A DNA stretch of 8,619 nucleotides from Bacillota bacterium (GTDB taxonomy: Bacteria; Bacillota; Clostridia; Acetivibrionales; DTU013). A program made the translations under genes and the position numbers. Location: positions 1 to 8,619 of the forward strand of contig JAEWQC010000206.1 in assembly GCA_023399355.1 (NCBI GenBank), read 5' to 3'. This document shows, piece after piece, positions 1 to 6,130 of the stretch. Positions within the stretch are counted from its first letter, which is position 1. Each line of letters begins with the position of its first letter. Under the pieces are notes generated by a model, which saw nothing but the letters and a program-made list of their open reading frames with translations, had not been told where the DNA came from and made no database searches.

Positions 1-234
1 CACTTCTTTATACCAGATTCCCCCGGGATAGACAACAACAATGGGACCTGAACTGCAAATACCAAAGCAGCCTGTGTTGGTAACCATCACATCATCGGAT
101 AATTCTCTGGCTTCAATTTCTTCCATAAAGTTTTGGACAATACTTACAGCATCTTTCGAATGGCAGAATCCTTTCTGCTGACCATTGATTCTTGAACTTG
201 TACACACAAACACATGATATTTCGGCTTCTTCAT
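1..234 (-). CDS. Thioredoxin-like [2Fe-2S] ferredoxin, C-terminus cut by window edge
   Basis: The 78 visible codons begin with ATG at 234 (MKKPKYHVFVCTSSRING) and run off the left edge without a stop. The protein closely resembles the [2Fe-2S] ferredoxin of Clostridium pasteurianum, which is about 100 residues long, so roughly the last quarter is missing. Cysteines fall at residues 11, 24, 56 and 60 (the last two in TGCFGIC), matching the four cluster ligands of that protein. Its fifth, non-ligand cysteine at position 14 is serine here. The start is supported by AAGGGGGA at 241-248, 6 bp upstream. The gene follows nifN-B by 73 bp on the same strand, with no visible terminator between them. 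In C. pasteurianum this ferredoxin is linked to nitrogenase, so an electron-transfer role in fixation or cofactor assembly is inferred. The protein should be cytoplasmic; I see no signal peptide. Confidence 0.93.
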   Translation of the reverse strand, partial: MKKPKYHVFVCTSSRINGQQKGFCHSKDAVSIVQNFMEEIEARELSDDVMVTNTGCFGICSSGPIVVVYPGGIWYKEV

Positions 235-240
235 AACTTT

Positions 241-248
241 TCCCCCTT
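241..248 (-). promoter_or_regulatory. Ribosome-binding site of the ferredoxin gene
   Basis: The minus strand reads AAGGGGGA, 6 bp before the ATG at 234. It fixes the start in a frame with no other good candidate. The rest of the 73-bp gap after nifN-B holds only a 10-bp perfect palindrome, GTTAATTAAC (290-299). No hairpin with a T tract and no convincing promoter is visible, so read-through from nifN-B is likely. Confidence 0.75.
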
Positions 249-307
249 ATATTAAATTTCCTGTTATCTCGATCTTGCGTCTTTCATACGTTAATTAACA
301 CTATCTA

Positions 308-3130
308 TTAAATGATGATTTTCATCTCTTCATCCATAGCCCCCGACAATAGCCTGACTGTTTTCTTCACTGCCTCATGAATGGTTTCGCAAGTTTGCAC
401 GACTCTGATTCCTTTTTCCTCAAGAATTTTTAAAGGATTATATCCGATTCTAAGCACAAGGACTGCATTGCAATCTTCAATGGTTTTCATTATTTTATTC
501 ATTTTACTTTCCTCCGTATCGCACTCTTCCGCCCCGGTACAAAACTTGTTTACTTCTCTTTTTTCTATCAGGCGGATCTCTTCTCCAAAATTTCTATAGA
601 TACGGAACTCTTCCACATGTCCGAAATGTTCATCGACAAGCAATCCGGACTTTGAAGCAACTGCAAAGGTATATGACCCGCAGTCCGTATTTTTTTCTGC
701 TTTGTGTCCTCCGCAGCCCTTCATTCGGAACTCCGCAGAGCGATCCTCCTCCAGAAGACCGATGGCATCCGCCCTGCATTGCCTGCAATGATACATTTGC
801 TTTAAATCGACACCACACTTTTCCCGAAGCTTATTAAGTTCTTTATTGCTGGTTTGCGGCATATTTTCAAAAACGCTTCCTGCAGAAGGAATCAGCGGCA
901 TAATGTTGGTCATGATTGCGCCACATTCTTTTACCCTTTTCACAACCGACTCTATGTCCTTTTCATTAATGCCTTCCAGCATCACAATGTTTACTTTGCA
1001 AACAACACCGCTGGAAGTCAAATCCATCAATCCGGTCAACTGATTCAGCAGCAAAAGCCTTGCACCTTCTGTGCCGGTATATTTTTTCCCCTTGTAATTG
1101 ATCTCCCTATAAATTTTTGCGCCAATGTCGGGATTGACCGTATTGATGGTCACAGTTACATGAGATACGCCCAATGTTACGATTTCATCCACATAAGCCG
1201 GCAGCATGAGGCCATTTGTGGAAAGACAGAAGGTAATCCCCGGATCGATTTCTTTAATCAACTCAATGGATTTTTTTGTCTTGTCAAAGTTGGCCAGTGC
1301 ATCTCCCGGACCAGCGATTCCAACGACCTTCAGATTCGGGAATTTCTTTTTAACGGCTGCAAATTTGATTGCCGCTTCCTCGGGAGACAAAATTTCACTG
1401 GTTACTCCGGGTCTGCTTTCATTGACGCAATCAAATTTCCGGTTGCAGTAATTACAGGAGATGTTACAGGCAGGAGCAACCGGAATATGCATTCTCGCAT
1501 TTTTACACGCTCCGGAACTGAAGCAGGGATGGCTTTTTGTCTTTTCTTCAAGCGTTGGTAGATTTGTTTCTGTTTTTTCTATCATTTCTGCTATCTCTGC
1601 TATCTCTGTTGTCTCTGCTATCTCTGCTATTTTAACTGTTTCTACTATCTCTGCTAACTCCGCTGTTTTTGCTATTTCCGCTGTTTTTATCGATTTCATC
1701 GTTTCTGCTATTTTTATTGTTTCTGTTAGTTGAGTTGTTTCTGTAGTCACTATTTTTCCCGGTATCATGGCTGCTTCCTCCTTCCCTTCCTGAAAAAATT
1801 GTTCAAACATGGTTTGCCTGTAATTTTCATGCTTCCTCTCTATCAATGTGTTCGTAATATCATCCAGGAACCGCAGTGTCCCATGATATCCGGTGCAGAC
1901 GAGCCGCTGCCCGCCGATTCTGTCATGGATCGGAAACCCGATCCGTATCAGTGGTATGCCTTCTTTTTCCGTAATAAATTTCCCGTCTGAATTTCCGATC
2001 CACAAATTTGCTTTCAACTCATTCGAATAGTTCCTGATGGTCTCAAAATCAGTATCATCAATCACCAAAAGATCCTTTTCCTTCTCAAATAACTGCCTTA
2101 ACTTCTCACTCTCGGATCCTGTAGAAATCAGAACCGGACGGATGCCGTTCTCCAAGCAAAGCTTCCCGACCGCATATACCAGTTCCGGTTCTCCATAAAG
2201 GACAGCTCTTCCTTCTCCATTGTATTTGTGAGAATCAATCATTCCGTCTATCAAACGTCCCCGTTCTTCCTGTAGTTCTGTAGGAACCGGTTTGTCGGAA
2301 AGCTTTGATAATAAATTCATCAGAATATCGGTGTTTTCTACCCCCATCGGTAAAGGACAGCGGTATAGCGGAACTCCGAAAGCTTCCTTTAAATATGCGC
2401 CCGGCGACAACTTCTCCGGTACTGTGATTCCCAATTCCAGCGTAGCCGCGGCGCCAGCCATTTTGTCGATCTCAGCAAGTCTGGTTCCGCCCCTTGGAAT
2501 CCTTGAATATTCCTTTTCATACGGTGCATCCAGCGTGACCGAGACATCCGGCAGTAAAATATAATTGATTTCAAACGCTTTCAAAATACTTTTTATGTTT
2601 CGCACGTCTCCCGGATTCAAATTTGGTACAATCACATTGATTTTGTGATTGGGAGACGTGTCTTTGGCAAATTCCCTGACAATGCCGAGCAGCGCTGAAA
2701 AATAACCTTCAAACTGTGTTCCTCCATATCCCGGTGTTGAAACAGGAACGATTTTTATCTGCTTCGATGGATGCTCCTCCATAAACTCGGAAGTGATCCT
2801 CCGGACATCTTCCCCGATGGTTTCCGCCAGGCACGTTGTTGCAACGCCGATCAATTCCGGCTGGTAGAGCGTTATCATATTCTCCAGACCTTTTTTAAGG
2901 TTCTTTTCGCCTCCATAGACCGTACCGTCTTCATTGAGGGAAGAAGACCCGATGTCAATGGGTTCATTGTAATGTCCGGCCATATGTCTCCGGATGTAAG
3001 TACTGCATCCCTGTGAGCCGTGAAGGATCACCATGGTGTTCTCAATCCCTTTCAACGCCTGTACGGCTCCCATTGGCATACACATTTTACAGGGGTTGAT
3101 ATTCAAATTTACATAATTTCGATTTTTCAT
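308..3130 (-). CDS. nifN-B: Nitrogenase cofactor assembly fusion protein NifN-NifB with C-terminal NifX-like domain
   Basis: A 940-residue fusion. Residues 1 to about 450 are NifN, the partner of NifE in the scaffold that matures the FeMo-cofactor. Cys14, Cys42 (HGSQGC) and Cys100 (TTCLAETIGED) sit at the positions of the nitrogenase beta-chain cluster cysteines. Residues 470-523 are a tripeptide-repeat linker. NifB, the radical SAM enzyme that builds the NifB-co iron-sulfur core, follows. It has HPCF (534-537), the SAM-cluster motif CNISCNYC (Cys555, Cys559, Cys562), GPGDAL near 606, and CRQCRADA (Cys782, Cys785). Residues about 820-924 form a NifX/NifB-type cofactor-binding domain with HFGHVEEF (835-842). 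The ATG at 3130 is preferred over an in-frame TTG at 3178: it has GGGGAGGGAG 6 bp upstream and NifN similarity begins right after it, while the TTG would overlap nifE. NifN-B fusions are known in clostridia, including C. pasteurianum. Confidence 0.97.
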   Translation of the reverse strand: MKNRNYVNLNINPCKMCMPMGAVQALKGIENTMVILHGSQGCSTYIRRHMAGHYNEPIDIGSSSLNEDGTVYGGEKNLKKGLENMITLYQPELIGVATTCLAETIGEDVRRITSEFMEEHPSKQIKIVPVSTPGYGGTQFEGYFSALLGIVREFAKDTSPNHKINVIVPNLNPGDVRNIKSILKAFEINYILLPDVSVTLDAPYEKEYSRIPRGGTRLAEIDKMAGAAATLELGITVPEKLSPGAYLKEAFGVPLYRCPLPMGVENTDILMNLLSKLSDKPVPTELQEERGRLIDGMIDSHKYNGEGRAVLYGEPELVYAVGKLCLENGIRPVLISTGSESEKLRQLFEKEKDLLVIDDTDFETIRNYSNELKANLWIGNSDGKFITEKEGIPLIRIGFPIHDRIGGQRLVCTGYHGTLRFLDDITNTLIERKHENYRQTMFEQFFQEGKEEAAMIPGKIVTTETTQLTETIKIAETMKSIKTAEIAKTAELAEIVETVKIAEIAETTEIAEIAEMIEKTETNLPTLEEKTKSHPCFSSGACKNARMHIPVAPACNISCNYCNRKFDCVNESRPGVTSEILSPEEAAIKFAAVKKKFPNLKVVGIAGPGDALANFDKTKKSIELIKEIDPGITFCLSTNGLMLPAYVDEIVTLGVSHVTVTINTVNPDIGAKIYREINYKGKKYTGTEGARLLLLNQLTGLMDLTSSGVVCKVNIVMLEGINEKDIESVVKRVKECGAIMTNIMPLIPSAGSVFENMPQTSNKELNKLREKCGVDLKQMYHCRQCRADAIGLLEEDRSAEFRMKGCGGHKAEKNTDCGSYTFAVASKSGLLVDEHFGHVEEFRIYRNFGEEIRLIEKREVNKFCTGAEECDTEESKMNKIMKTIEDCNAVLVLRIGYNPLKILEEKGIRVVQTCETIHEAVKKTVRLLSGAMDEEMKIII
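1562..1723 (-). repeat. Tandem 9-bp repeat encoding 18 tripeptides in the NifN-NifB linker
   Basis: Residues 470-523 of NifN-B split cleanly into 18 in-frame triplets, such as ETI, KIA, KTA, EIA, KTA, ELA, EIV, ETV, EIA and EIA. Position 1 is Glu (13 times) or Lys (5 times), position 2 is mostly Ile or Thr, and position 3 is mostly Ala or another small or hydrophobic residue. At the DNA level this is a degenerate 9-bp unit, near TCTGCTATC on the plus strand, with the cleanest copies at about 1580-1630. It lies exactly between the last NifN motifs and the NifB HPC motif, so it is a spacer and not part of either catalytic fold. The low complexity and in-frame unit suggest growth by replication slippage. 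Confidence 0.93.
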
Positions 3131-3136
3131 CCTGTT

Positions 3137-3146
3137 CTCCCTCCCC
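3137..3146 (-). promoter_or_regulatory. Ribosome-binding site that decides the nifN-B start
   Basis: The minus strand reads GGGGAGGGAG, ending 6 bp before the ATG at 3130. It lies wholly in the 37-bp gap after the nifE stop. The alternative upstream TTG at 3178 has no such site and would lie inside nifE. Confidence 0.8.
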
Positions 3147-3167
3147 AATAATTGAAAATGGGTCAAA

Positions 3168-4616
3168 TTAACTTCCAATTATTTTCCATATAGGGCTGTT
3201 TATTGTCAAATCAACTTCCTTTGCGAAATTGATTGCGCCTTCAAAGCCACACAACGGATGCTTTCTTTCATGGTTGTGATCACAAAACGCCACACCCAGC
3301 TTATACGCCAGAGGACGTTCTTTCACACCGCCTACCAAAATATCCGCGCCTTTTTCCTTAATAAATTTTTCAAGTTCCGCCGGGTTGGTATCATCAAGAA
3401 TGATGGTACCCTCCTCCGCAATGGAGCGAATGACTTCATAATCCTCCGGTTTACCCGTTTGGGTTCCAACCATGACGGTTCTTATTCCCAGGTCTCCGAA
3501 CTGCTTTATGAGTGAAATTGCTTTGAATGCCCCACCTACGTAAATAGCAGCTTTTTTTCCCGCCAGGTTCTGACGATATGCTTTCAATCCGGACTGCGCT
3601 TTCAATTCGCCAATTGAAATTAGTGCATAGGCTCGTTCCAATATCTTCTGATCTCCAAGAGCTTCCGCTATAGCTATAAGGGAAGCCTTCGTATCCTCCA
3701 GTCCAAAAAAGCTGACTTTGACATATGGAATTCCATATTTCTCTTCCATTTCTTTTGCCAAAAACATCATCGATCCTGCGCATTGAACAATATTCAACGA
3801 TGCGGACGGCGCTTTCATGAGTTCTTCGCATCTCGCATCCCCTGTGAATTTTGAAACCACTTCGATACCAAGGTACTTCAAATAGTTTGAAATAATCCAA
3901 AGTTCTCCTGCCAGGTTGAAATCTCCCAAAAAGTTCACCGTGGGCTTTAGTTGGTTTTCTTCACACTTACTTCCTTCACATAGTTTTTCATCACTCGAGT
4001 TTTCTTCACGCAGGCTTCCTTCATTGGTCTTTTCACCAAGTCGTCTGCTTGTTTCTCCTGCGTCTCCGTTATCCATCAATTGCATTAATGCTTTGCAGGC
4101 GGCTTTATATCCCATCGATTTGTTTCCGGCAAAACCGCTTGACTGAATAGGAATGACCCGAATGCCGTGTTTTTTTTCAGCAGCCTTGCATACCGCCTGA
4201 ATGTCATCTCCTATTACTCCGACAATACAGGTTGCGTAAATAAAAATGACCTTTGCTTCATGCTGTTCCACAATCTCATCAATGGCACCGGCCAGTTTTT
4301 TTTCGCCTCCGAAGATGACATCATGTTCCCGAAGATCCGTGGAAAAACTGTTCCGATATATTTCCGGCCCGCTGCTCAAGCTGCCCCGGATGTCCCAGGT
4401 GTAGCTGGCACAGCCGATAGGGCCATGGACTATGTGAAAAGCATCCGTAATCGGGTTCAAAACCACTCTTGCACCACAATACACACACGCCCGTTGACTG
4501 ACGGATCCGGCAACACTGTCCTTATCACATTTCAAGGAAGAATTGGAACCTTTCTCATTGCAGCAAATAAATCCTTTTCTGCCCTCCAGCACTTCTGTGG
4601 TTAGTTTGCTCTTCAT
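3168..4616 (-). CDS. nifE: Nitrogenase FeMo-cofactor scaffold protein NifE
   Basis: NifE is the NifD-like half of the NifEN scaffold, where the NifB-co core receives molybdenum and homocitrate before transfer to apo-NifDK. The 482-residue product has a cysteine-bearing N-terminus (Cys18, Cys19, Cys30). The conserved cysteines are Cys47 (CVYCGA), Cys69 (HGPIGC) and Cys130 (ATCIVGVIGDD), at the positions of the NifEN cluster ligands in Azotobacter. Cys278 (IVQCAG) matches the FeMo-co-ligand cysteine of NifD. STDLREHDVIFGGEKKL (near 93-109) is a family signature. The ATG at 4616 is chosen over an in-frame GTG at 4625 because AAGGGGG lies 8 bp before the ATG and would overlap the GTG. The product pairs with the NifN part of the gene 37 bp downstream. 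A duplicated hydrophilic segment at residues 194-223 enlarges a surface loop. The gene is separated from nifK by 136 bp containing a hairpin. Confidence 0.97.
   Translation of the reverse strand: MKSKLTTEVLEGRKGFICCNEKGSNSSLKCDKDSVAGSVSQRACVYCGARVVLNPITDAFHIVHGPIGCASYTWDIRGSLSSGPEIYRNSFSTDLREHDVIFGGEKKLAGAIDEIVEQHEAKVIFIYATCIVGVIGDDIQAVCKAAEKKHGIRVIPIQSSGFAGNKSMGYKAACKALMQLMDNGDAGETSRRLGEKTNEGSLREENSSDEKLCEGSKCEENQLKPTVNFLGDFNLAGELWIISNYLKYLGIEVVSKFTGDARCEELMKAPSASLNIVQCAGSMMFLAKEMEEKYGIPYVKVSFFGLEDTKASLIAIAEALGDQKILERAYALISIGELKAQSGLKAYRQNLAGKKAAIYVGGAFKAISLIKQFGDLGIRTVMVGTQTGKPEDYEVIRSIAEEGTIILDDTNPAELEKFIKEKGADILVGGVKERPLAYKLGVAFCDHNHERKHPLCGFEGAINFAKEVDLTINSPIWKIIGS
3948..4037 (-). repeat. 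Two-copy 45-bp tandem repeat in a NifE surface loop
   Basis: NifE residues 194-208 (GEKTNEGSLREENSS) and 209-223 (DEKLCEGSKCEENQL) align without gaps, sharing EK..EGS..EEN. The two 45-bp units match at about 28 of 45 bases, including an 11-bp run, GTTTTCTTCAC on the plus strand, starting at 3954 and 3999. The segment is hydrophilic and lies between the helix after SMGYKAACKAL and the conserved VNFLGDFNLAGE. Azotobacter NifE has a shorter variable loop at this place. It looks like an internal duplication rather than a functional domain. Confidence 0.8.
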
Positions 4617-4624
4617 GCCCGCCA

Positions 4625-4631
4625 CCCCCTT
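4625..4631 (-). promoter_or_regulatory. Ribosome-binding site that decides the nifE start
   Basis: The minus strand reads AAGGGGG, 8 bp before the ATG at 4616. An in-frame GTG at 4625 overlaps the site, so it cannot be its normal start. Confidence 0.7.
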
Positions 4632-4635
4632 CTAT

Positions 4636-4692
4636 ATAAAAACCCTCACCAATCTTACGGAAGAAAACTGCCGATAAGCATAGGTGAGGGCT
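4636..4692 (-). terminator. Hairpin plus T tract between nifK and nifE, candidate attenuator or mRNA 3'-end element
   Basis: On the minus strand CCCTCACC (4683-4690) pairs perfectly with GGTGAGGG (4643-4650). Inside it, CTTATCGG (4671-4678) pairs with CCGTAAG (4654-4660) with one bulged base, around a 10-base loop. Two more A-U pairs are possible in the internal loop, and the base can extend by a G-U and an A-U pair. TTTTTATATA follows immediately (4633-4642). This has the form of an intrinsic terminator, but the nifE ribosome-binding site comes soon after and nifE has no evident promoter of its own, so partial termination or protection of an upstream transcript end is more likely than a full stop. 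The rest of the 136-bp gap (4693-4752) is purine-rich on the coding strand and shows nothing else. Confidence 0.7.
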
Positions 4693-4752
4693 GTTGATCA
4701 TCCCCTCTGTCCTCTCCTCATCACAAGGCAGAGCTAGAGTGAAAACCTGCAA

Positions 4753-6114
4753 TTACATAATCAATTCCATATCTTCATCTGCACAATCCCTGTCCTGTCT
4801 GTCCAGCAGTGTATTGCTGATCAGTTCTATCAGCCTGAGAGCACCCTTGTATCCAACAACAGGCACGTAGGAATGAACGCTCCGGTCAAGGATGGGGAAG
4901 CCAACTCTGACCAGCGGAATATCTTCTGCTTTGGCAATGTACTTTCCGTAAGAAGTTCCGATCAGAAGATCAACCGGTTCGTTCTTGATCCATTGCTGAA
5001 GGGTGAACAAATCACCCAATGCCTTAACCTTGCCTTCCACCCCAGCTTCCTCCAACATTCCCTTCACTTCTTTTTCAAAGGCCTCACCGGGAGTTCCTGT
5101 CAGCACATATCTGGGAATCATTCCAAGGCTGAGGGCGAATTCTGTCAGGGCAATGACAACATCAGGGTCTCCGAATATTGCAACTTTCTTTCCATGATAA
5201 TGATAATGACAATCTACCATTACATCCACAAGCTGTCCCCGTTCCTCTTCGATGTCACCGGGGATTGCTTTCCCGGTCAATTTGGAAACCGCCATTAAGA
5301 AGTCGTCGGTTGCCTTAATCCCGATTGGTGTTTTAAGTGCTTTCACAGGAACTTTACATTTCTTCTCCAGTTCATATGCGCCGTCACTGGAAGCAAAATT
5401 ACCAAGAGAAAACGTCGCAGCAGAATTTCCGGCATCGATAATATCACTAACCCTTGCTCCTCCTGCCGGGTACATCTCGTATTTACCCGTCATGGGAGCA
5501 TCCAGCACGCCGCTGGTATCAGGAAACAGGATAAACTCCTGTCCCATCTGCTTTAACAGCCTTTTAATTTCTCTCATATCCCCCGGATTTACAAAGCCGG
5601 GAATTACATTTACCTTTCCATTTGGTTTTTTACTGTTGACGGAAAGATATTTTACCATCCCTTTCACCATATTGGAAAATCCCGTAATATGAGAGCCCAC
5701 ATAGCTTGGCGTATTTGCATGGATCACCAGCTTGCCTTCGGGAATCTGTGCTTGGGATATATAGGTCGGGATATCATCTCCGATGGTCTCGGACAAGCAC
5801 GTTGTGTGGATGGCTATGATATCGGGGTCATATATGGAAAACACGTTTTTGATAGCCGTTTTCAGGTTGGTCCCTCCGCCAAATACCGAAGCTCCTTCTG
5901 TAAAGGAACTGGTAGATGCCATGACCGGATCTCTGAAATTTCTCGTCAGATATTTTCGATGGTATGCACAGCAGCCCTGGGAACCATGACTGTGCGGAAG
6001 GCACTTATGAATCCCGAGTGCCGCATACATTGCTCCGACCGGCTGGCAAGTCTTCGCCGGATTGATGACCAAACCGCTTCTTTCATAATATTCTTTCGGT
6101 GTAGCGTTCAGCAT
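4753..6114 (-). CDS. nifK: Nitrogenase molybdenum-iron protein beta chain NifK
   Basis: The 453-residue NifK pairs with NifD to form the MoFe protein that reduces dinitrogen. The P-cluster ligands are Cys23 (KTCQPVGA), Cys48 (GSQGC) and Cys106 (TTCLSETIGDD). Ser141 (YVGSH) matches the Azotobacter beta-Ser188 that binds the oxidised P-cluster. The first ligand lies at residue 23 rather than about 70, so the N-terminal extension of proteobacterial NifK is absent, as in C. pasteurianum. The ATG at 6114 has AAGGAGGAG 6 bp upstream, placed directly after the nifD stop 16 bp away. The close coupling fits the one-to-one subunit ratio. No gene for a delta subunit (AnfG/VnfG) lies between nifD and nifK. 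Confidence 0.98.
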   Translation of the reverse strand: MLNATPKEYYERSGLVINPAKTCQPVGAMYAALGIHKCLPHSHGSQGCCAYHRKYLTRNFRDPVMASTSSFTEGASVFGGGTNLKTAIKNVFSIYDPDIIAIHTTCLSETIGDDIPTYISQAQIPEGKLVIHANTPSYVGSHITGFSNMVKGMVKYLSVNSKKPNGKVNVIPGFVNPGDMREIKRLLKQMGQEFILFPDTSGVLDAPMTGKYEMYPAGGARVSDIIDAGNSAATFSLGNFASSDGAYELEKKCKVPVKALKTPIGIKATDDFLMAVSKLTGKAIPGDIEEERGQLVDVMVDCHYHYHGKKVAIFGDPDVVIALTEFALSLGMIPRYVLTGTPGEAFEKEVKGMLEEAGVEGKVKALGDLFTLQQWIKNEPVDLLIGTSYGKYIAKAEDIPLVRVGFPILDRSVHSYVPVVGYKGALRLIELISNTLLDRQDRDCADEDMELIM

Positions 6115-6130
6115 TTTTATCTCCTCCTTT

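Noticed and set aside
290..299. Palindrome GTTAATTAAC between nifN-B and the ferredoxin gene, as an operator
   Set aside because: A 10-bp AT-rich palindrome is easily due to chance, and no promoter elements are visible beside it.
854..1561. A 235-codon plus-strand open frame opposite nifN-B
   Set aside because: It lies wholly inside the well-supported NifB region on the other strand, resembles no family I know, and is explained by the codon bias of the real gene.
1562..1723. Tandem repeat considered as a CRISPR array
   Set aside because: The units are 9 bp with no spacers and are translated in frame within NifN-B.
3131..3178. Longer NifN-B starting at TTG 3178, overlapping nifE
   Set aside because: The extra 16 residues match no NifN feature, the TTG lacks a ribosome-binding site, and the ATG at 3130 has a strong one.
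3451..3900. A 149-codon minus-strand open frame inside nifE
   Set aside because: It is an out-of-frame shadow: NifE motifs are intact in the main frame through the same stretch, so it is neither a frameshift nor a separate gene.
4555..4752. A 65-codon minus-strand open frame filling the nifK-nifE gap
   Set aside because: It needs a TTG start at the nifK stop, runs through the hairpin and overlaps the nifE start; no ribosome-binding site or family resemblance supports it.
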